A stretch of 64,000 nt of DNA from an uncultured Myxococcales bacterium (GTDB lineage Bacteria; Myxococcota_A; UBA9042), in NCBI GenBank assembly GCA_903919145.1, contig CAIXGW010000010.1, positions 1 through 64,000 on the forward strand, in the 5' to 3' direction. Made by a program: the position numbers and the translations under genes. Below the pieces are notes generated by a model. It did no database searches. It was given only the letters and a program-made list of their open reading frames with translations, and was not told where the DNA came from. This document shows, piece after piece, positions 8,263 to 17,388 of the stretch; position 1 is the stretch's first letter; the number at the start of each line of letters is the position of its first letter.

Positions 8263-10119
8263 GTGGCCCTGTACCGCGCGGCTGAGCAGGCCCTGGCCAG
8301 CGGAGAAGCCAGCGCCGCCGCTGCGCTGGCCGATCAGGCCGGCCAAGTCTTTGCTGCCGTGGGTGAATTCGACAAGGCCAGCCGCTGCAGGCTGTTCTCT
8401 GCCCGCGCCGTGGCGGCCAGCGGCGACCTGAGGCAAGCCACCGACCTGGTGCTGGCCGTCATCGCCGACGCCGAGCGGCGCGGCCTGGTGGCGCGGACCC
8501 TGGCCGCCCTGACCGACCTGGGGGCCCTGCAAGAGCAGCAAGGCCAGCTGGGAGAGGCCATGGCCACCCACCGCCAAGTACTTGACACCCATCGCCAAAC
8601 CAGCCATCTGGCGCATGCCAGCGCCCTGCCCGTCCACCAGATGGGTCTGGCGGTGGCCGCGGCCAACGTCGGGCGCTTGCTGGGCAGAATGGCCCAGGCT
8701 CAGCGGCGGCCCCAGGCCGTCCAAGAGGCCCGCCAGCTGCTGCAAGAGGCAGGGCAGCTGTTCCGCGGCGCTGGGCGACCGCAGCAGGCCGCACAGGTGC
8801 TGGTGGTGCTAAGCGATCTGGAGAGGCAGCTGGGCCAGCCGCAGCGGGCGCTGCAAGAGCTGGACCAGGCCCTGGCCATCGCCAGCGCGCAGAAGCAGCC
8901 GGGCCTGCTGGCCCAGGTCCACCTCAACCGCGGCCTGGCCCTGCGCGATCTGGGTGATCAGCCGGGGTGCAGCGCAGAGCTGCAGCGCGCCGTGCAAGCC
9001 GCCCAAGCCGGCGCCGACCCGGCCATGGTGCTGCGCTGCCGCCAGGCGGTGGCCCTGACCGAGGCCGACTTCTACAAACCCCAAGAGCTGCTTCAGGTCT
9101 TTACCCTCATCGCCCAAGAGTGGCAGGCCCTGGGCCAGCACCACCAGGCGCTGCCGGCCCTGGCCAACCGGGCCGCGGCTCTGGGACGCTTGGGCGAGCT
9201 CCACCAGGCCCACGCCGAGTGGCAGCGCCTGCACGCCGCGCTGCTGGCGGCCTCAGAGAGGCAGCAGGCCCTGGAGATCTGCTTGGCGCTTGCAGAGCTG
9301 GCCTGGAGCCGCGGCGACGTCGCCCTGACCCAAGAGCATCTGCAGGCCCTGGACCACCCGGGCGGCCAGCAGCGCCTGAACCACGGCGTGCTGCTGCTCC
9401 GAGCCGCCATGGCCGTGCAAAATCTCGATTTGGCGGGTGCCGAAGCGCTGATCGATCAGATCGACGCAGGCGAGCCGTCGCGCGGCACCGCCTTTGCCGC
9501 GGCCATGCAGCGGCTCGAAGTCGCCGTGCTGCGCCGCGACCCGCAGCAAAGCCCGACCCTGACCGAGCAGGTCGAGGCCCTGGCCCAGCAGGCCGCCCAG
9601 TCGCCGCGCGAGCGAGCGCTGGTGGCGCAGGCCCGCGCCGAAGTGCTTGTCTGGCAGGGTGATCTGCCAGAGGCCCGCTTGGCCATGGCGGCGGCTCTGC
9701 GCGCCTGGCTGGACCTGCAAGAGCCCATGCCGGTCGCCGCCGCCGGGCTGCTGGCGGCGCTGATTGACGCGCCAACTGCGCCTGAAGCCAGCGTGTTGGC
9801 CCGCGCGGCCCAGCTGATGGCCCAGCAAGGCGCCACCGACCGGGCCCTGGCCCAGCAGCTGGGCGTGGCCGTGCTGCAGGGCCACGCTCAGCAAGCGCTG
9901 GCCCTGGTTCAACAGCTGCGAGCCGCCGGTCGGTTGGCCAGCGCCGCCACCCTGGCATGGCTGTCAGGCCAGCGCTTGAGCGACACGCAACTGCTTGATT
10001 TTGCAGATATCCTCCTGACCCAAGCCGGGCTGCCGCCGGCCCCGCGCCCCGGACCGCCAGCCACCCAGACCGCCGACCTGATCGCAATGCCAGGGGCGCA
10101 GGACCTTGACTTGCGGTGA
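8263..10119 (+). CDS. TPR-like helical repeat protein
   Basis: A cytoplasmic protein of ~618 residues made almost entirely of Ala/Leu/Gln-rich helix pairs that resemble tetratricopeptide repeats, for example the segments around ALAIASAQKQPGLLAQVHLN and GRLGELHQAHAEWQRL. No enzymatic motif, signal peptide or membrane segment is seen, so a protein-binding scaffold is the likely role. The start is uncertain: GTG 8263 lacks a clear ribosome site, while an in-frame CTG at 8233 would overlap the upstream stop as CTGA, a pattern typical of translational coupling. The coding sequence ends 81 bp before lon. Confidence 0.75.
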   Translation: MALYRAAEQALASGEASAAAALADQAGQVFAAVGEFDKASRCRLFSARAVAASGDLRQATDLVLAVIADAERRGLVARTLAALTDLGALQEQQGQLGEAMATHRQVLDTHRQTSHLAHASALPVHQMGLAVAAANVGRLLGRMAQAQRRPQAVQEARQLLQEAGQLFRGAGRPQQAAQVLVVLSDLERQLGQPQRALQELDQALAIASAQKQPGLLAQVHLNRGLALRDLGDQPGCSAELQRAVQAAQAGADPAMVLRCRQAVALTEADFYKPQELLQVFTLIAQEWQALGQHHQALPALANRAAALGRLGELHQAHAEWQRLHAALLAASERQQALEICLALAELAWSRGDVALTQEHLQALDHPGGQQRLNHGVLLLRAAMAVQNLDLAGAEALIDQIDAGEPSRGTAFAAAMQRLEVAVLRRDPQQSPTLTEQVEALAQQAAQSPRERALVAQARAEVLVWQGDLPEARLAMAAALRAWLDLQEPMPVAAAGLLAALIDAPTAPEASVLARAAQLMAQQGATDRALAQQLGVAVLQGHAQQALALVQQLRAAGRLASAATLAWLSGQRLSDTQLLDFADILLTQAGLPPAPRPGPPATQTADLIAMPGAQDLDLR

Positions 10120-10138
10120 GGCCGTGCTTGGCTATGCT
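10111..10138 (+). promoter_or_regulatory. candidate sigma-70 promoter of lon
   Basis: TTGCGG at 10111-10116, a 16-bp spacer, and TATGCT at 10133-10138, with an expected start near 10145 and the lon ATG at 10201. The -35 box overlaps the end of the upstream gene. I saw no CIRCE-like inverted repeat. Prediction from consensus only. Confidence 0.45.
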
Positions 10139-10200
10139 GTGTAGGGAGACGGCAGAAGTGCAGTTTCCAGCCCAAAAAGCCCTGACTTGATGAGGACTTC

Positions 10201-12585
10201 ATGAGCTCTGACATTGTCAATCCCGGCTCGAACCTGGTGCAGCTGCCGATCCTGGCCCTGCGCAACGCGGTGCTGTTTCCCGGCGCCGTGATGCCGGTGG
10301 TCATCGGCCGCGGCAAGTCCATCAAGTTGCTAGAAGGTTTGGGCGACCGCCGCCAGGCCATCGTTGGCGTGGTAGCCCAGAAAGACAAGTCCATTGACAA
10401 CCCCAAGCCAGAGGACCTGTACTGGGCCGGCTGTACTGGTCAGTTGATCAAGGTGTTGCGCAACGGCGCTGAGACCTACCACGTCGTCATCCGCGGCGTA
10501 GAGCGGTTCCGCATCGTCAAGATCGACCAGGAAGACCCGTTCCTGCAAGCCGAAGTCGAGCTGTTGCCCGAGCGCACCGACAGCGACCCGCAGATCACCG
10601 CCCTGACCCACAGCGTTCGCGACACCGCGGTCGATCTGGTGGGGATGGTGCCGGACCTGCCGATCAGCGCTTCGGATCTGCAAGAGAACTTTGAGCATCC
10701 GTCGCGGCTGGTCTACCTGCTGATGACCCACCTCAACGTCTCGGTCGAAGAGAAGGTCGACGTGCTGCAGGCCCCCACCCTGCAAGAGATGCTGACCAAG
10801 ACGCTGCAACTGGTGATTCAACAGGTCGAGATCCTCAAGATCAGCCAGCGCATCAACTCGGAGGTCAAGGGCGACCTCAACAAGAGCCAGCGCGAGTACG
10901 TGCTGCGCAAGCAGCTCAAGGCCATCCAGAAAGAGCTGGGCGAGCTGGACGGCGGAGAGAGCGACGAGCTGGGCGAGCTGGAAGAGCGGCTGCACAAGGC
11001 CCAGCTGCCAGAAGATGCCCTGAAGATCTCTACCAAAGAGCTCAAGCGCCTGCGCAACATCCAGCAGGGCTCGCCAGAGTACACGGTGTCGCGCACCTAC
11101 CTCGAGTGGTTTGCCGACATGCCGTGGCAGGGCATGACCGCTGACAATTGGGACCTGGTCAACGCCCAAAAAGTCCTGGATGAGCGCCACTACGGGCTCG
11201 ACAAGGTCAAGAAGCGCATCATTGAGTACCTGGCCGTCTCCAAGCTCAAGCAAGACATGCGCGGCCCGGTGCTGTGCTTGGTGGGCCCTCCGGGCGTGGG
11301 CAAGACGTCGCTGGGTCACTCGGTGGCCCAGGCGTTGGGCCGCAAGTTCCAGCGCATGAGCCTGGGCGGCGTGCGAGACGAGGCCGAGATCCGCGGTCAC
11401 CGCCGCACCTACATCGGCGCCCTGCCCGGCAAGATCATCATGGGCCTCAAGAAGGCTGAGTCACGCAATCCTGTGATGATCCTTGACGAAGTCGACAAGC
11501 TGACCCACGACTGGCGCGGCGACCCCACGGCGGCGCTGCTGGAAGTGCTGGACCCCGAGCAGAACAACGCCTTTACCGACCACTACCTGGACACGCCGTT
11601 CGACCTGTCCAAGGTGCTGTTCATCGCGACGGCCAACACCCTGGACACCATTCCGGCGCCGCTGCTCGACCGCATGGAGGTCATCGAGCTGTCGGGGTAC
11701 ACCCACGAAGAGAAGTTTCACATCGCCAAGGAGCACCTGCTGCCCAAGCAGCTCAAAGAGCACGGCCTCAATGAAGTGCAGTGCGCGATCAGCGATGACA
11801 TCTTGGCCAAGGTCATCTCGCACTACACCCGCGAGGCCGGCGTGCGCAGCCTGGAGCGGCGGATCGCCGACATCTGCCGGCAGGTGGCGGTGCAGGTGGC
11901 CAAGGGCACCGCAGAAGCCGTCACGGTGACGGACGCCGACCTGGAAGAGATGCTGGGCAACTTTGTGTACGAGCCAGAAGTGGCCACGCGCACAGAGCAA
12001 CCGGGCGTGGCGACGGGCATGGCCTGGACGCGCAGCGGCGGCGACCTGCTGTTTATCGAGGCGACCAAGATGCCGGGCAAGGGCAAGATGCGCCTGACCG
12101 GCCAGCTTGGCGATGTGATGAAGGAGTCGGCCCAGATCGCCCTGTCTTTGGTCGAGGCCAACGCAGAGAAGCTGGGCATCGAGCGCCGGGCCTTTGAAGA
12201 GCACGACATCCACGTGCACTTTCCGGCAGGTGCCGTGCCCAAAGACGGTCCGTCGGCCGGCGTCACCATGTACACCGCGCTGGTCAGCCTGCTGTCTGGC
12301 GTGCGGGTCCGCGGCGATGTGGCCATGACCGGCGAGGCGACCCTGCGCGGGCTGGTGCTGCCCGTCGGCGGTATCAAAGACAAGGTCCTGGCGGCCATGC
12401 GCGGCGGCATCAAGAAGATCATCCTGCCAGAGAAGAACAAGAAAGACCTGCGGGACATCCCGCCCGCGGCGCGCGAAGGGGTCGAGTTTGTGTTCGCCCA
12501 CCGCATGGAAGATGTGCTCGAGCACGCCCTGGAAGTGCCGCCGTCGCAGTGGACCAAGCGGGATGTGCCCCACGCTACGGCGTAA
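10201..12585 (+). CDS. lon: ATP-dependent protease Lon
   Basis: A cytoplasmic AAA+ serine protease that degrades misfolded and regulatory proteins. At 794 residues it is full length for the LonA type. Order: N-terminal LON substrate-binding domain (LPILALRNAVLFPGAVMP...), coiled coil, AAA+ module with Walker A GPPGVGKTSL near residue 360 and Walker B MILDEVDKL, then the protease domain with catalytic Ser in PKDGPSAGVTMY near 685 and catalytic Lys in GGIKDKVLAA near 725. ATG 10201 follows a GAGGAC ribosome site. It carries the gatekeeper-like YIGALPGKI sequence. Myxococcota often have several Lon paralogues; this one has all catalytic elements. Confidence 0.97.
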   Translation: MSSDIVNPGSNLVQLPILALRNAVLFPGAVMPVVIGRGKSIKLLEGLGDRRQAIVGVVAQKDKSIDNPKPEDLYWAGCTGQLIKVLRNGAETYHVVIRGVERFRIVKIDQEDPFLQAEVELLPERTDSDPQITALTHSVRDTAVDLVGMVPDLPISASDLQENFEHPSRLVYLLMTHLNVSVEEKVDVLQAPTLQEMLTKTLQLVIQQVEILKISQRINSEVKGDLNKSQREYVLRKQLKAIQKELGELDGGESDELGELEERLHKAQLPEDALKISTKELKRLRNIQQGSPEYTVSRTYLEWFADMPWQGMTADNWDLVNAQKVLDERHYGLDKVKKRIIEYLAVSKLKQDMRGPVLCLVGPPGVGKTSLGHSVAQALGRKFQRMSLGGVRDEAEIRGHRRTYIGALPGKIIMGLKKAESRNPVMILDEVDKLTHDWRGDPTAALLEVLDPEQNNAFTDHYLDTPFDLSKVLFIATANTLDTIPAPLLDRMEVIELSGYTHEEKFHIAKEHLLPKQLKEHGLNEVQCAISDDILAKVISHYTREAGVRSLERRIADICRQVAVQVAKGTAEAVTVTDADLEEMLGNFVYEPEVATRTEQPGVATGMAWTRSGGDLLFIEATKMPGKGKMRLTGQLGDVMKESAQIALSLVEANAEKLGIERRAFEEHDIHVHFPAGAVPKDGPSAGVTMYTALVSLLSGVRVRGDVAMTGEATLRGLVLPVGGIKDKVLAAMRGGIKKIILPEKNKKDLRDIPPAAREGVEFVFAHRMEDVLEHALEVPPSQWTKRDVPHATA

Positions 12586-12589
12586 ACGC

Positions 12590-12608
12590 CACAGGGTGGC
12601 CACCTGTG
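12590..12608 (+). terminator. dyad after lon, possible terminator
   Basis: A near-palindrome, CACAGGGTGGCCACCTGTG, lies 5 bp after the lon stop codon. It could fold as a stem with one bulge but is not followed by a T run, so intrinsic termination is doubtful. Confidence 0.3.
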
Positions 12609-12738
12609 CCCCGGCTCTGCTCGCCGCACGGCGCCCTTGAATCCAGCTGGCGTCCGCGGGCTCTGACTCCGTGGTCTTGAAGACCGACTGCTGCTGACGA
12701 CAGAAGCAATGTCGGTTATGCTTGCCACGGAGGTCGCT

Positions 12739-12939
12739 GTGCATGGTCTGCTTGCTACGTGGATGTCTCAGCCCCTACTCGCCGCCAAGTGCGTGACTTG
12801 TGTCGCCAATGAGACCGAGAACGGCTGGTGGTACTTCAGCGGCATCATCGGCGGTGTCTCGCTGGTGGTGGCGGCGATGTTCATCTGGATGGACCGCCGC
12901 GAGCGCGCCTCCTGGCCGCAGCTGCCCACCGAGCTGTGA
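12739..12939 (+). CDS. small single-pass membrane protein
   Basis: A short gene (66 residues) in the gap between lon and the methyltransferase. GTG 12739 is preceded by GGAGG at 12729-12733 with 5-nt spacing, which beats the in-frame ATG at 12709. The protein has a short N-terminal part with a CVTC motif, then one strong transmembrane segment (WYFSGIIGGVSLVVAAMFIW) followed by a charged tail DRRERASW, predicting an N-out/C-in orientation. The CxxC pair next to the membrane could bind metal or form a disulfide. No family recognised. Confidence 0.6.
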   Translation: MHGLLATWMSQPLLAAKCVTCVANETENGWWYFSGIIGGVSLVVAAMFIWMDRRERASWPQLPTEL

Positions 12940-13007
12940 CTCCCTTCTTGGGCTGCTCAGTGCGGCCCGCCTAGGCCCCGCACGTGCCGGCGGCCACGAG
13001 AGATTCG

Positions 13008-14177
13008 ATGCATTTTCTAGCCCTTGCAGCGCGCGGAACCCTGGACGCGGTGGCCGCTGAGTGCCGGGCGCTGTCGCTGAAAATCCTGCGTGTCGATGGC
13101 GACGGCGTCCACCTGGACTTGAGCTGGCGCGAATTGGCCAAGGCCCTGGTGCACTTGCGCGTGGCCCAGCGGCTGTTGCTGGAGCTGGGCTCTGGCCCCG
13201 GTGACGATGGCGAGACGCTCTACCTCTCTGCCCGCCGCATCGACTGGGGCGAGTGGCTCGACGCGCGCTCTACCTTTGCTGTGTATGCGACCGGCGACAC
13301 GGTGCCCCCGGGCAAGCGCGAAAATGGCAGGCCCTTTGCCGGTTTGACCGACCTGCGCTTTGTGGGCCTGCGCGTCAAAGACGCCATCGCCGACGATCTG
13401 ACCCGCCGCCTTGGCCGCCGCCCCGACGTGGACCGCCGCGATCCGCAGGTGACGGTGGTGGTGCGCGGCCATCAGGGGCGCTGGACGTTCTACCTGGACG
13501 CCTCGGATCCACCTTTGTTCCAGCGCGGCACGCGGGTGTCTCCCGGTCCGGCGCCGCTCAAAGAGACCCTGGCGGCGGCGTGCGTCGACCTGTCGCGCTG
13601 GGACCCGCGGCAGCCGCTGCTGGATCCCATGTGCGGGTCCGGCACTCTGGTCCTAGAGGCCGCCAGCAAGGCCCTGGGCATCGCTCCCGGCTGCACCCGC
13701 ACCTTTGCGGTCGAGCGCTGGCCCCAGCACGACAAGACCATGACCCGCTGGTGCGGCGAGGAGCGCGCCGACGCTGTGGCCCGAGCGCGCAAGGCTTTGA
13801 CCGCGCCCACACTGAGGATTCGCGCCAGTGACGTGGATCCGTGGTCGGTGCAGGCCACCCAGCGCAACGTCCAAGAGGCCGGCCTGGGCGACGTGATCCA
13901 GGTCGAACAGGCCGATGCAACGCGGCTGGGCCCGCAGCTGCAGGGCACCTTGCTGTTGACCAATCCTCCCTATGGCGAGCGCCTCGGCGGCTCTGGCGTG
14001 ACCGAGCTGTATCAGCAGCTGGGCCAGAGCTGGCGCGGAAAAGGCCTGGAGTCTGTGCACGTTCTCTCTGCACACGAGCAGTTCGTAGAGAGCTTTGGCT
14101 GGACGCCCCTGCACGGCCAACGCCTGACCAATGGCGCCATCGAAGTCGAGCTGCTGTCTTTTGCGCCGCCGGCCTGA
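13008..14177 (+). CDS. class I SAM-dependent RNA methyltransferase, RlmL type
   Basis: Predicted guanine-N2 methyltransferase of the RlmL/YcbY N-terminal type, acting on 23S rRNA. Residues ~1-160 fit the ferredoxin-like/THUMP RNA-binding part. The catalytic domain has SAM motif I LDPMCGSGTLVLEAA, the RASDVDPWSVQATQRN acidic-loop region and the target-base motif LLTNPPYGERLG (NPPY). 389 residues is normal for the stand-alone form; the E. coli protein is fused to RlmK. ATG 13008 gives the family start MHFLALAARG; the upstream GTG 12984 adds unconserved residues. Confidence 0.9.
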   Translation: MHFLALAARGTLDAVAAECRALSLKILRVDGDGVHLDLSWRELAKALVHLRVAQRLLLELGSGPGDDGETLYLSARRIDWGEWLDARSTFAVYATGDTVPPGKRENGRPFAGLTDLRFVGLRVKDAIADDLTRRLGRRPDVDRRDPQVTVVVRGHQGRWTFYLDASDPPLFQRGTRVSPGPAPLKETLAAACVDLSRWDPRQPLLDPMCGSGTLVLEAASKALGIAPGCTRTFAVERWPQHDKTMTRWCGEERADAVARARKALTAPTLRIRASDVDPWSVQATQRNVQEAGLGDVIQVEQADATRLGPQLQGTLLLTNPPYGERLGGSGVTELYQQLGQSWRGKGLESVHVLSAHEQFVESFGWTPLHGQRLTNGAIEVELLSFAPPA

Positions 14178-14424
14178 GCTCGCGCCCGTCGCTAGACCCT
14201 TTTGGCCACCGACGCGTCCCAGCCTGCACCGCAAGCGCCAAGGCTGCGCCCTGCGGATAGGCCGGTTCCTCCTTGACAACACCACGACTTGGTCGGCACG
14301 ATCGCCGAAACCGTACCGATCTAGCGTTGCGCACTTTGCGCGGCGCGCCTAGCTAGCAGCCAAAGGTGAAAACATTCGATCTCCATGGAGAATCGGAAAC
14401 GTCGCGGCTACCAGGCCCGGCCCC
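14178..14424. promoter_or_regulatory. intergenic region with a weak promoter candidate
   Basis: 247 bp upstream of the barrel gene at 14425. TTGACA at 14273-14278 is a perfect -35 box, but the best -10 (CACGAT at 14297-14302, 18-bp spacer) is weak. Nothing else is obvious. Confidence 0.3.
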
Positions 14425-15330
14425 ATGCGCGGTTGCGCACCTGCGGCGGGCAGCCGGTGGAAGGCGGCGCTGGCCGGCGCCTTGACCCTGACAACCCTGG
14501 CCCTGTCGACCTTGGCCACCTCGACCCCTGCCTTGGCAGCGGATGCCTCGCTCTTTGAAGAGGGCAGCAGCCTGCTACAGGGCTACTCGGTCAGCGGCGG
14601 CTTGTTTGCCGAGATGGGCGGCGGCGAGCTTTCAGGCTGGAAGTACAACCACGGCCTGTCGCCGGTGAGCATGGGCTTTCGCTACTACGAGCGCAACGGC
14701 TTTATCTCTGGGACCATCGCCGCCATTGCCGTCATGCTGGGCGGCGCGGCTGCGGCCAGCGGACCCAAGAGCACCCAGTCCTGGGAATCCGGCGGCTACC
14801 GCTACACCCGGACCACCTACTACAGCCCAGCTGAGCGCGCCGCCATGACGGCAGCCACGGCCTCGGCGGCGGCAGGGCTGTTTGGCTCGGCCAACCAGAG
14901 TTTTGACCTGCAGATCTACTCGCGGCAGATCGGCGGCAATTCTGAAGGGTTCCGCATGAACATGATGCTGTGGGGCCTGCCCTTTGCCGACGGCTCGGGC
15001 ATGTTTGACCTTGGCTTTGGCTGGGCCAGCGTGCGCTCTGCCATTGGCGAAGACGGCAAATTCCTGATCAGCAAGTACGCCTACGTGGGCATGCCGCTGC
15101 GCCTGTCTTACGCCTTTGGCCCAGTGGTCGCCTACGGGCACTTTGACTGGAACTGGTTTGGCCACTCGCGCGACAAGGAATTCAACAGCATGCAGGTCAA
15201 GGGCTCGACCACCACCGCGCTGAACAGCGAGTTTCCCTGGCGCTTTGGCGCCCAGGCGGCGGTGCTGGGCCGCGTCTACGCCGAAGCTGCAGTCACGACG
15301 CCTGAGCTGCAGTCACGACGCCTGAGCTGA
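14425..15330 (+). CDS. outer-membrane barrel-like protein, 3' end frameshifted
   Basis: As written the gene encodes 301 residues that I do not recognise. A signal peptide runs to about residue 39 (TSTPALA-AD). The rest is Gly/aromatic-rich with alternating strands such as FDLQIYSRQIGG, MFDLGFGWASV and VAYGHFDWNWFG, as in an outer-membrane beta barrel. The reading frame ends abnormally: a perfect 20-bp tandem duplication (15286-15325) shifts the frame and gives the tail LQSRRLS. With one copy removed, the frame continues to a TAA at 15375-15377 and ends SLSFGTHISLGARF, a proper barrel-terminal strand with C-terminal Phe (310 residues). So it is a recent mutant, a phase-variable gene or an assembly artefact. 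The next barrel gene follows 66 bp later. Confidence 0.7.
   Translation: MRGCAPAAGSRWKAALAGALTLTTLALSTLATSTPALAADASLFEEGSSLLQGYSVSGGLFAEMGGGELSGWKYNHGLSPVSMGFRYYERNGFISGTIAAIAVMLGGAAAASGPKSTQSWESGGYRYTRTTYYSPAERAAMTAATASAAAGLFGSANQSFDLQIYSRQIGGNSEGFRMNMMLWGLPFADGSGMFDLGFGWASVRSAIGEDGKFLISKYAYVGMPLRLSYAFGPVVAYGHFDWNWFGHSRDKEFNSMQVKGSTTTALNSEFPWRFGAQAAVLGRVYAEAAVTTPELQSRRLS
15286..15325 (+). repeat. 20-bp perfect tandem duplication inside a coding sequence
   Basis: GCTGCAGTCACGACGCCTGA occurs twice head to tail (15286-15305 and 15306-15325), followed by GCTGA. Because 20 is not a multiple of three, it causes the frameshift described for the surrounding gene. Confidence 0.97.
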
Positions 15331-15395
15331 CTTCCCTGTCCTTTGGCACCCACATCAGCCTTGGGGCCCGCTTCTAACCACCTCTGGAGGACTCC

Positions 15396-16199
15396 ATGAA
15401 GAAACTGTGGATTCGCCGTGGGTGGGTCAACCTGCGGACGGCAGCCCTGTGCCTGTTGGGCTCGTTGGTGCTGGTCAGCCCGGCCTGGGCCAAGCAAGCC
15501 GAGATCGGCTGGGTCGGCCTTTCTCGCGACATCCGGGTCGAGGGCTATTGGGGCACCGCCGACTACACCTTTGGTGGCAACAACAAGGGCAGCGGCAGCC
15601 AGATTGTCTTGAATTTTGAAGGCGCTTTTCTTGGCAAGGTCACGCCGCTAGGCAACCTGGGCGGTGTCGAATTTGGCATGAACCTGGGCTATGACGGCGG
15701 ATCGTCCACCGAGGCCGGCGACAGCAGCAAGCCGATGCTGGGCGCCTTTGCTTATGACTTCTCTGTGGGCTTCCCGATCACGCTGTTTCACCACATGTCC
15801 GGCGACCGCGAGATGCTGCAGATCGGCATCGCTCCGGGCTTTGGCCTGAACCACTTGCACGCCTACGCCACCTACCTCAAAGCCAAGGCCGCCATGGCCA
15901 TTGGAGACGGGCTGGCGGCCGAGCTGCAGTGGCAGTGGTGGCCGGGCGGGACCAGCGCCACCAGGTTTGGCGCCAGCGCCACTGGCCTCAACCTCGCTTC
16001 GCTGAAGGGCACTGTGTTTATGGGCAGCTACGGCGATAGAGCCTTTCTGGTCTTCACCGAGTTTCTGTGGGGCCAGGTAGAGCGGGAAGAGCCCGGCAAG
16101 AGCAACCCAGCCTACTTTGCCGGCGAAAACCCCTTTGTCACCACCACCCGCACTGACTTCGGCACCGTGTTCCGCCTCGGCGGCGGCATGGCGTTTTAA
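15396..16199 (+). CDS. exported beta-barrel-like protein
   Basis: 267 residues, unknown family. A signal peptide (MKKLWIRRGW, hydrophobic LCLLGSLVLVSPAWA, cleavage before KQ) is followed by strand-rich sequence with Gly and aromatics and the terminal strand FGTVFRLGGGMAF, whose C-terminal Phe is the usual barrel-assembly signal. TCTGGAGGACTCC precedes ATG 15396. It sits 66 bp after the frameshifted barrel gene and 12 bp before a lipoprotein gene, so the three probably form one surface-protein transcription unit. Confidence 0.65.
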   Translation: MKKLWIRRGWVNLRTAALCLLGSLVLVSPAWAKQAEIGWVGLSRDIRVEGYWGTADYTFGGNNKGSGSQIVLNFEGAFLGKVTPLGNLGGVEFGMNLGYDGGSSTEAGDSSKPMLGAFAYDFSVGFPITLFHHMSGDREMLQIGIAPGFGLNHLHAYATYLKAKAAMAIGDGLAAELQWQWWPGGTSATRFGASATGLNLASLKGTVFMGSYGDRAFLVFTEFLWGQVEREEPGKSNPAYFAGENPFVTTTRTDFGTVFRLGGGMAF

Positions 16200-16211
16200 G
16201 GGGGGCCGACC

Positions 16212-17273
16212 ATGACGATCCGATCCGTGTTCCTGCGTCCCTTTCTCGCCGCCGCGGGCCTTGTGGCCGTGGCTGCCGTCGCCGGGTGCTTGCCCGAATT
16301 CGACGAGCCGCCGCTCACCCCGACCGGCAAGGCTCCCAGCGAAGACCCCGCCTCGGCGTCCAGCTCTGGAGCAGGTGGCTCTGTGGCGGCGACCAAGTGC
16401 AGCGGTGTCTACAGCGGCAACTTGCCTGGCGGCACCAAGTTTGCCGGCCAAACGCCCTGCTCTATCAACGGCAATGTCGACATGGCCTCGCTGACGGCTG
16501 CGGAGCGCCAGCAGATTACCGGCGTCCAGAACATCCAGGGCACGCTCTACATCTCTGCGGCGGAGCACATTGCCCAGCTGCCGGCTCTGACCAGCGTGTA
16601 CGCGCTGACGGTCAACAGCTATGCCAGCCCCACTTTGGACTTTCCCAGCCGAATTGCGGTGCAGCACACCGTCGCGATCTCGGGCGGCCAAGTAAGCACT
16701 ATTAAAGGCTTTGGCGGGGTCAAGTCTTTGGCAGCGGCGTTGACGATCCAGTCGCTGGGCAACCTGGAGTCGATGGATGCTTTCCATGCCTTGGTGTCCC
16801 TAAAGACACTCACGGTCAACCAACTGTCAGAACTGAAAAATTTTAAGGCATTTTCTGCACTGACGTCGGCCAGCAGCGTGAACATCAGCCACTGCCAGTC
16901 CTTGGTCGCTCTGCCCACCTTCGCCAAGCTGGCAAATGTGGCTCTGCTCCAGGTCGGCTACATGGGTTCGCTGACCTCGCTGGCCAGCTTTCCATTGTTG
17001 ACCAACATCAATTCCCTATCGCTCGACAGCCTGGACGGTATCACTGCCGTGTCCTTCCCTGTGCTCAAGACCGTGACCAGCTTCAATGTCAGCGGCATGG
17101 CCAAACTGGCAGATCTAGAGGGCTTTGGACCGAACCTGAAGATCTCCAGCTCTGTGCAGGTCTGCAACATCTTGATGAAAGGCGCCGATCGCGAGGTTTG
17201 GAAGCAGAAGCACGCCCCCGGACTCAATTTTGGCAGCTGCAGCAACGGCTGCTTGGGCTGGGGAACCTGCTGA
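16212..17273 (+). CDS. lipoprotein with LRR-like receptor-L-domain repeats
   Basis: 353 residues. The lipobox VAGC puts the lipidated Cys near residue 26, followed by a Pro/Ser/Gly linker. From ~residue 90 the protein consists of short repeats of ~22-25 residues, with strands such as TLYISAAEHI, ALTIQSLGNLESMDAF, LKTLTVNQLSELKNF, SVNISHCQSL and LLQVGYMGSLTSL. This pattern matches receptor-L-domain or leucine-rich-repeat solenoids that bind ligands at the surface. The C-terminus has a small Cys cluster (VCNILM, GSCSNGCLGWGTC). A surface adhesin or receptor role is inferred. Confidence 0.7.
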   Translation: MTIRSVFLRPFLAAAGLVAVAAVAGCLPEFDEPPLTPTGKAPSEDPASASSSGAGGSVAATKCSGVYSGNLPGGTKFAGQTPCSINGNVDMASLTAAERQQITGVQNIQGTLYISAAEHIAQLPALTSVYALTVNSYASPTLDFPSRIAVQHTVAISGGQVSTIKGFGGVKSLAAALTIQSLGNLESMDAFHALVSLKTLTVNQLSELKNFKAFSALTSASSVNISHCQSLVALPTFAKLANVALLQVGYMGSLTSLASFPLLTNINSLSLDSLDGITAVSFPVLKTVTSFNVSGMAKLADLEGFGPNLKISSSVQVCNILMKGADREVWKQKHAPGLNFGSCSNGCLGWGTC

Positions 17274-17388
17274 GTCAGCGGAGTCTGAGTCGGCGGGTCC
17301 TGAGAGCCGCCGGCGCCTTGAGATCGACGGCTGCGGCGAATTGAGGCATGCTGGCGTGCGGCGGAAGCGGACCGCAGAGCAGCAAGCC

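Noticed and set aside
11461-12744. Minus-strand open frame of 427 codons over lon
   Set aside because: Antisense to the fully conserved Lon protease domain; His/Gln/Arg-rich composition is typical of a shadow frame.
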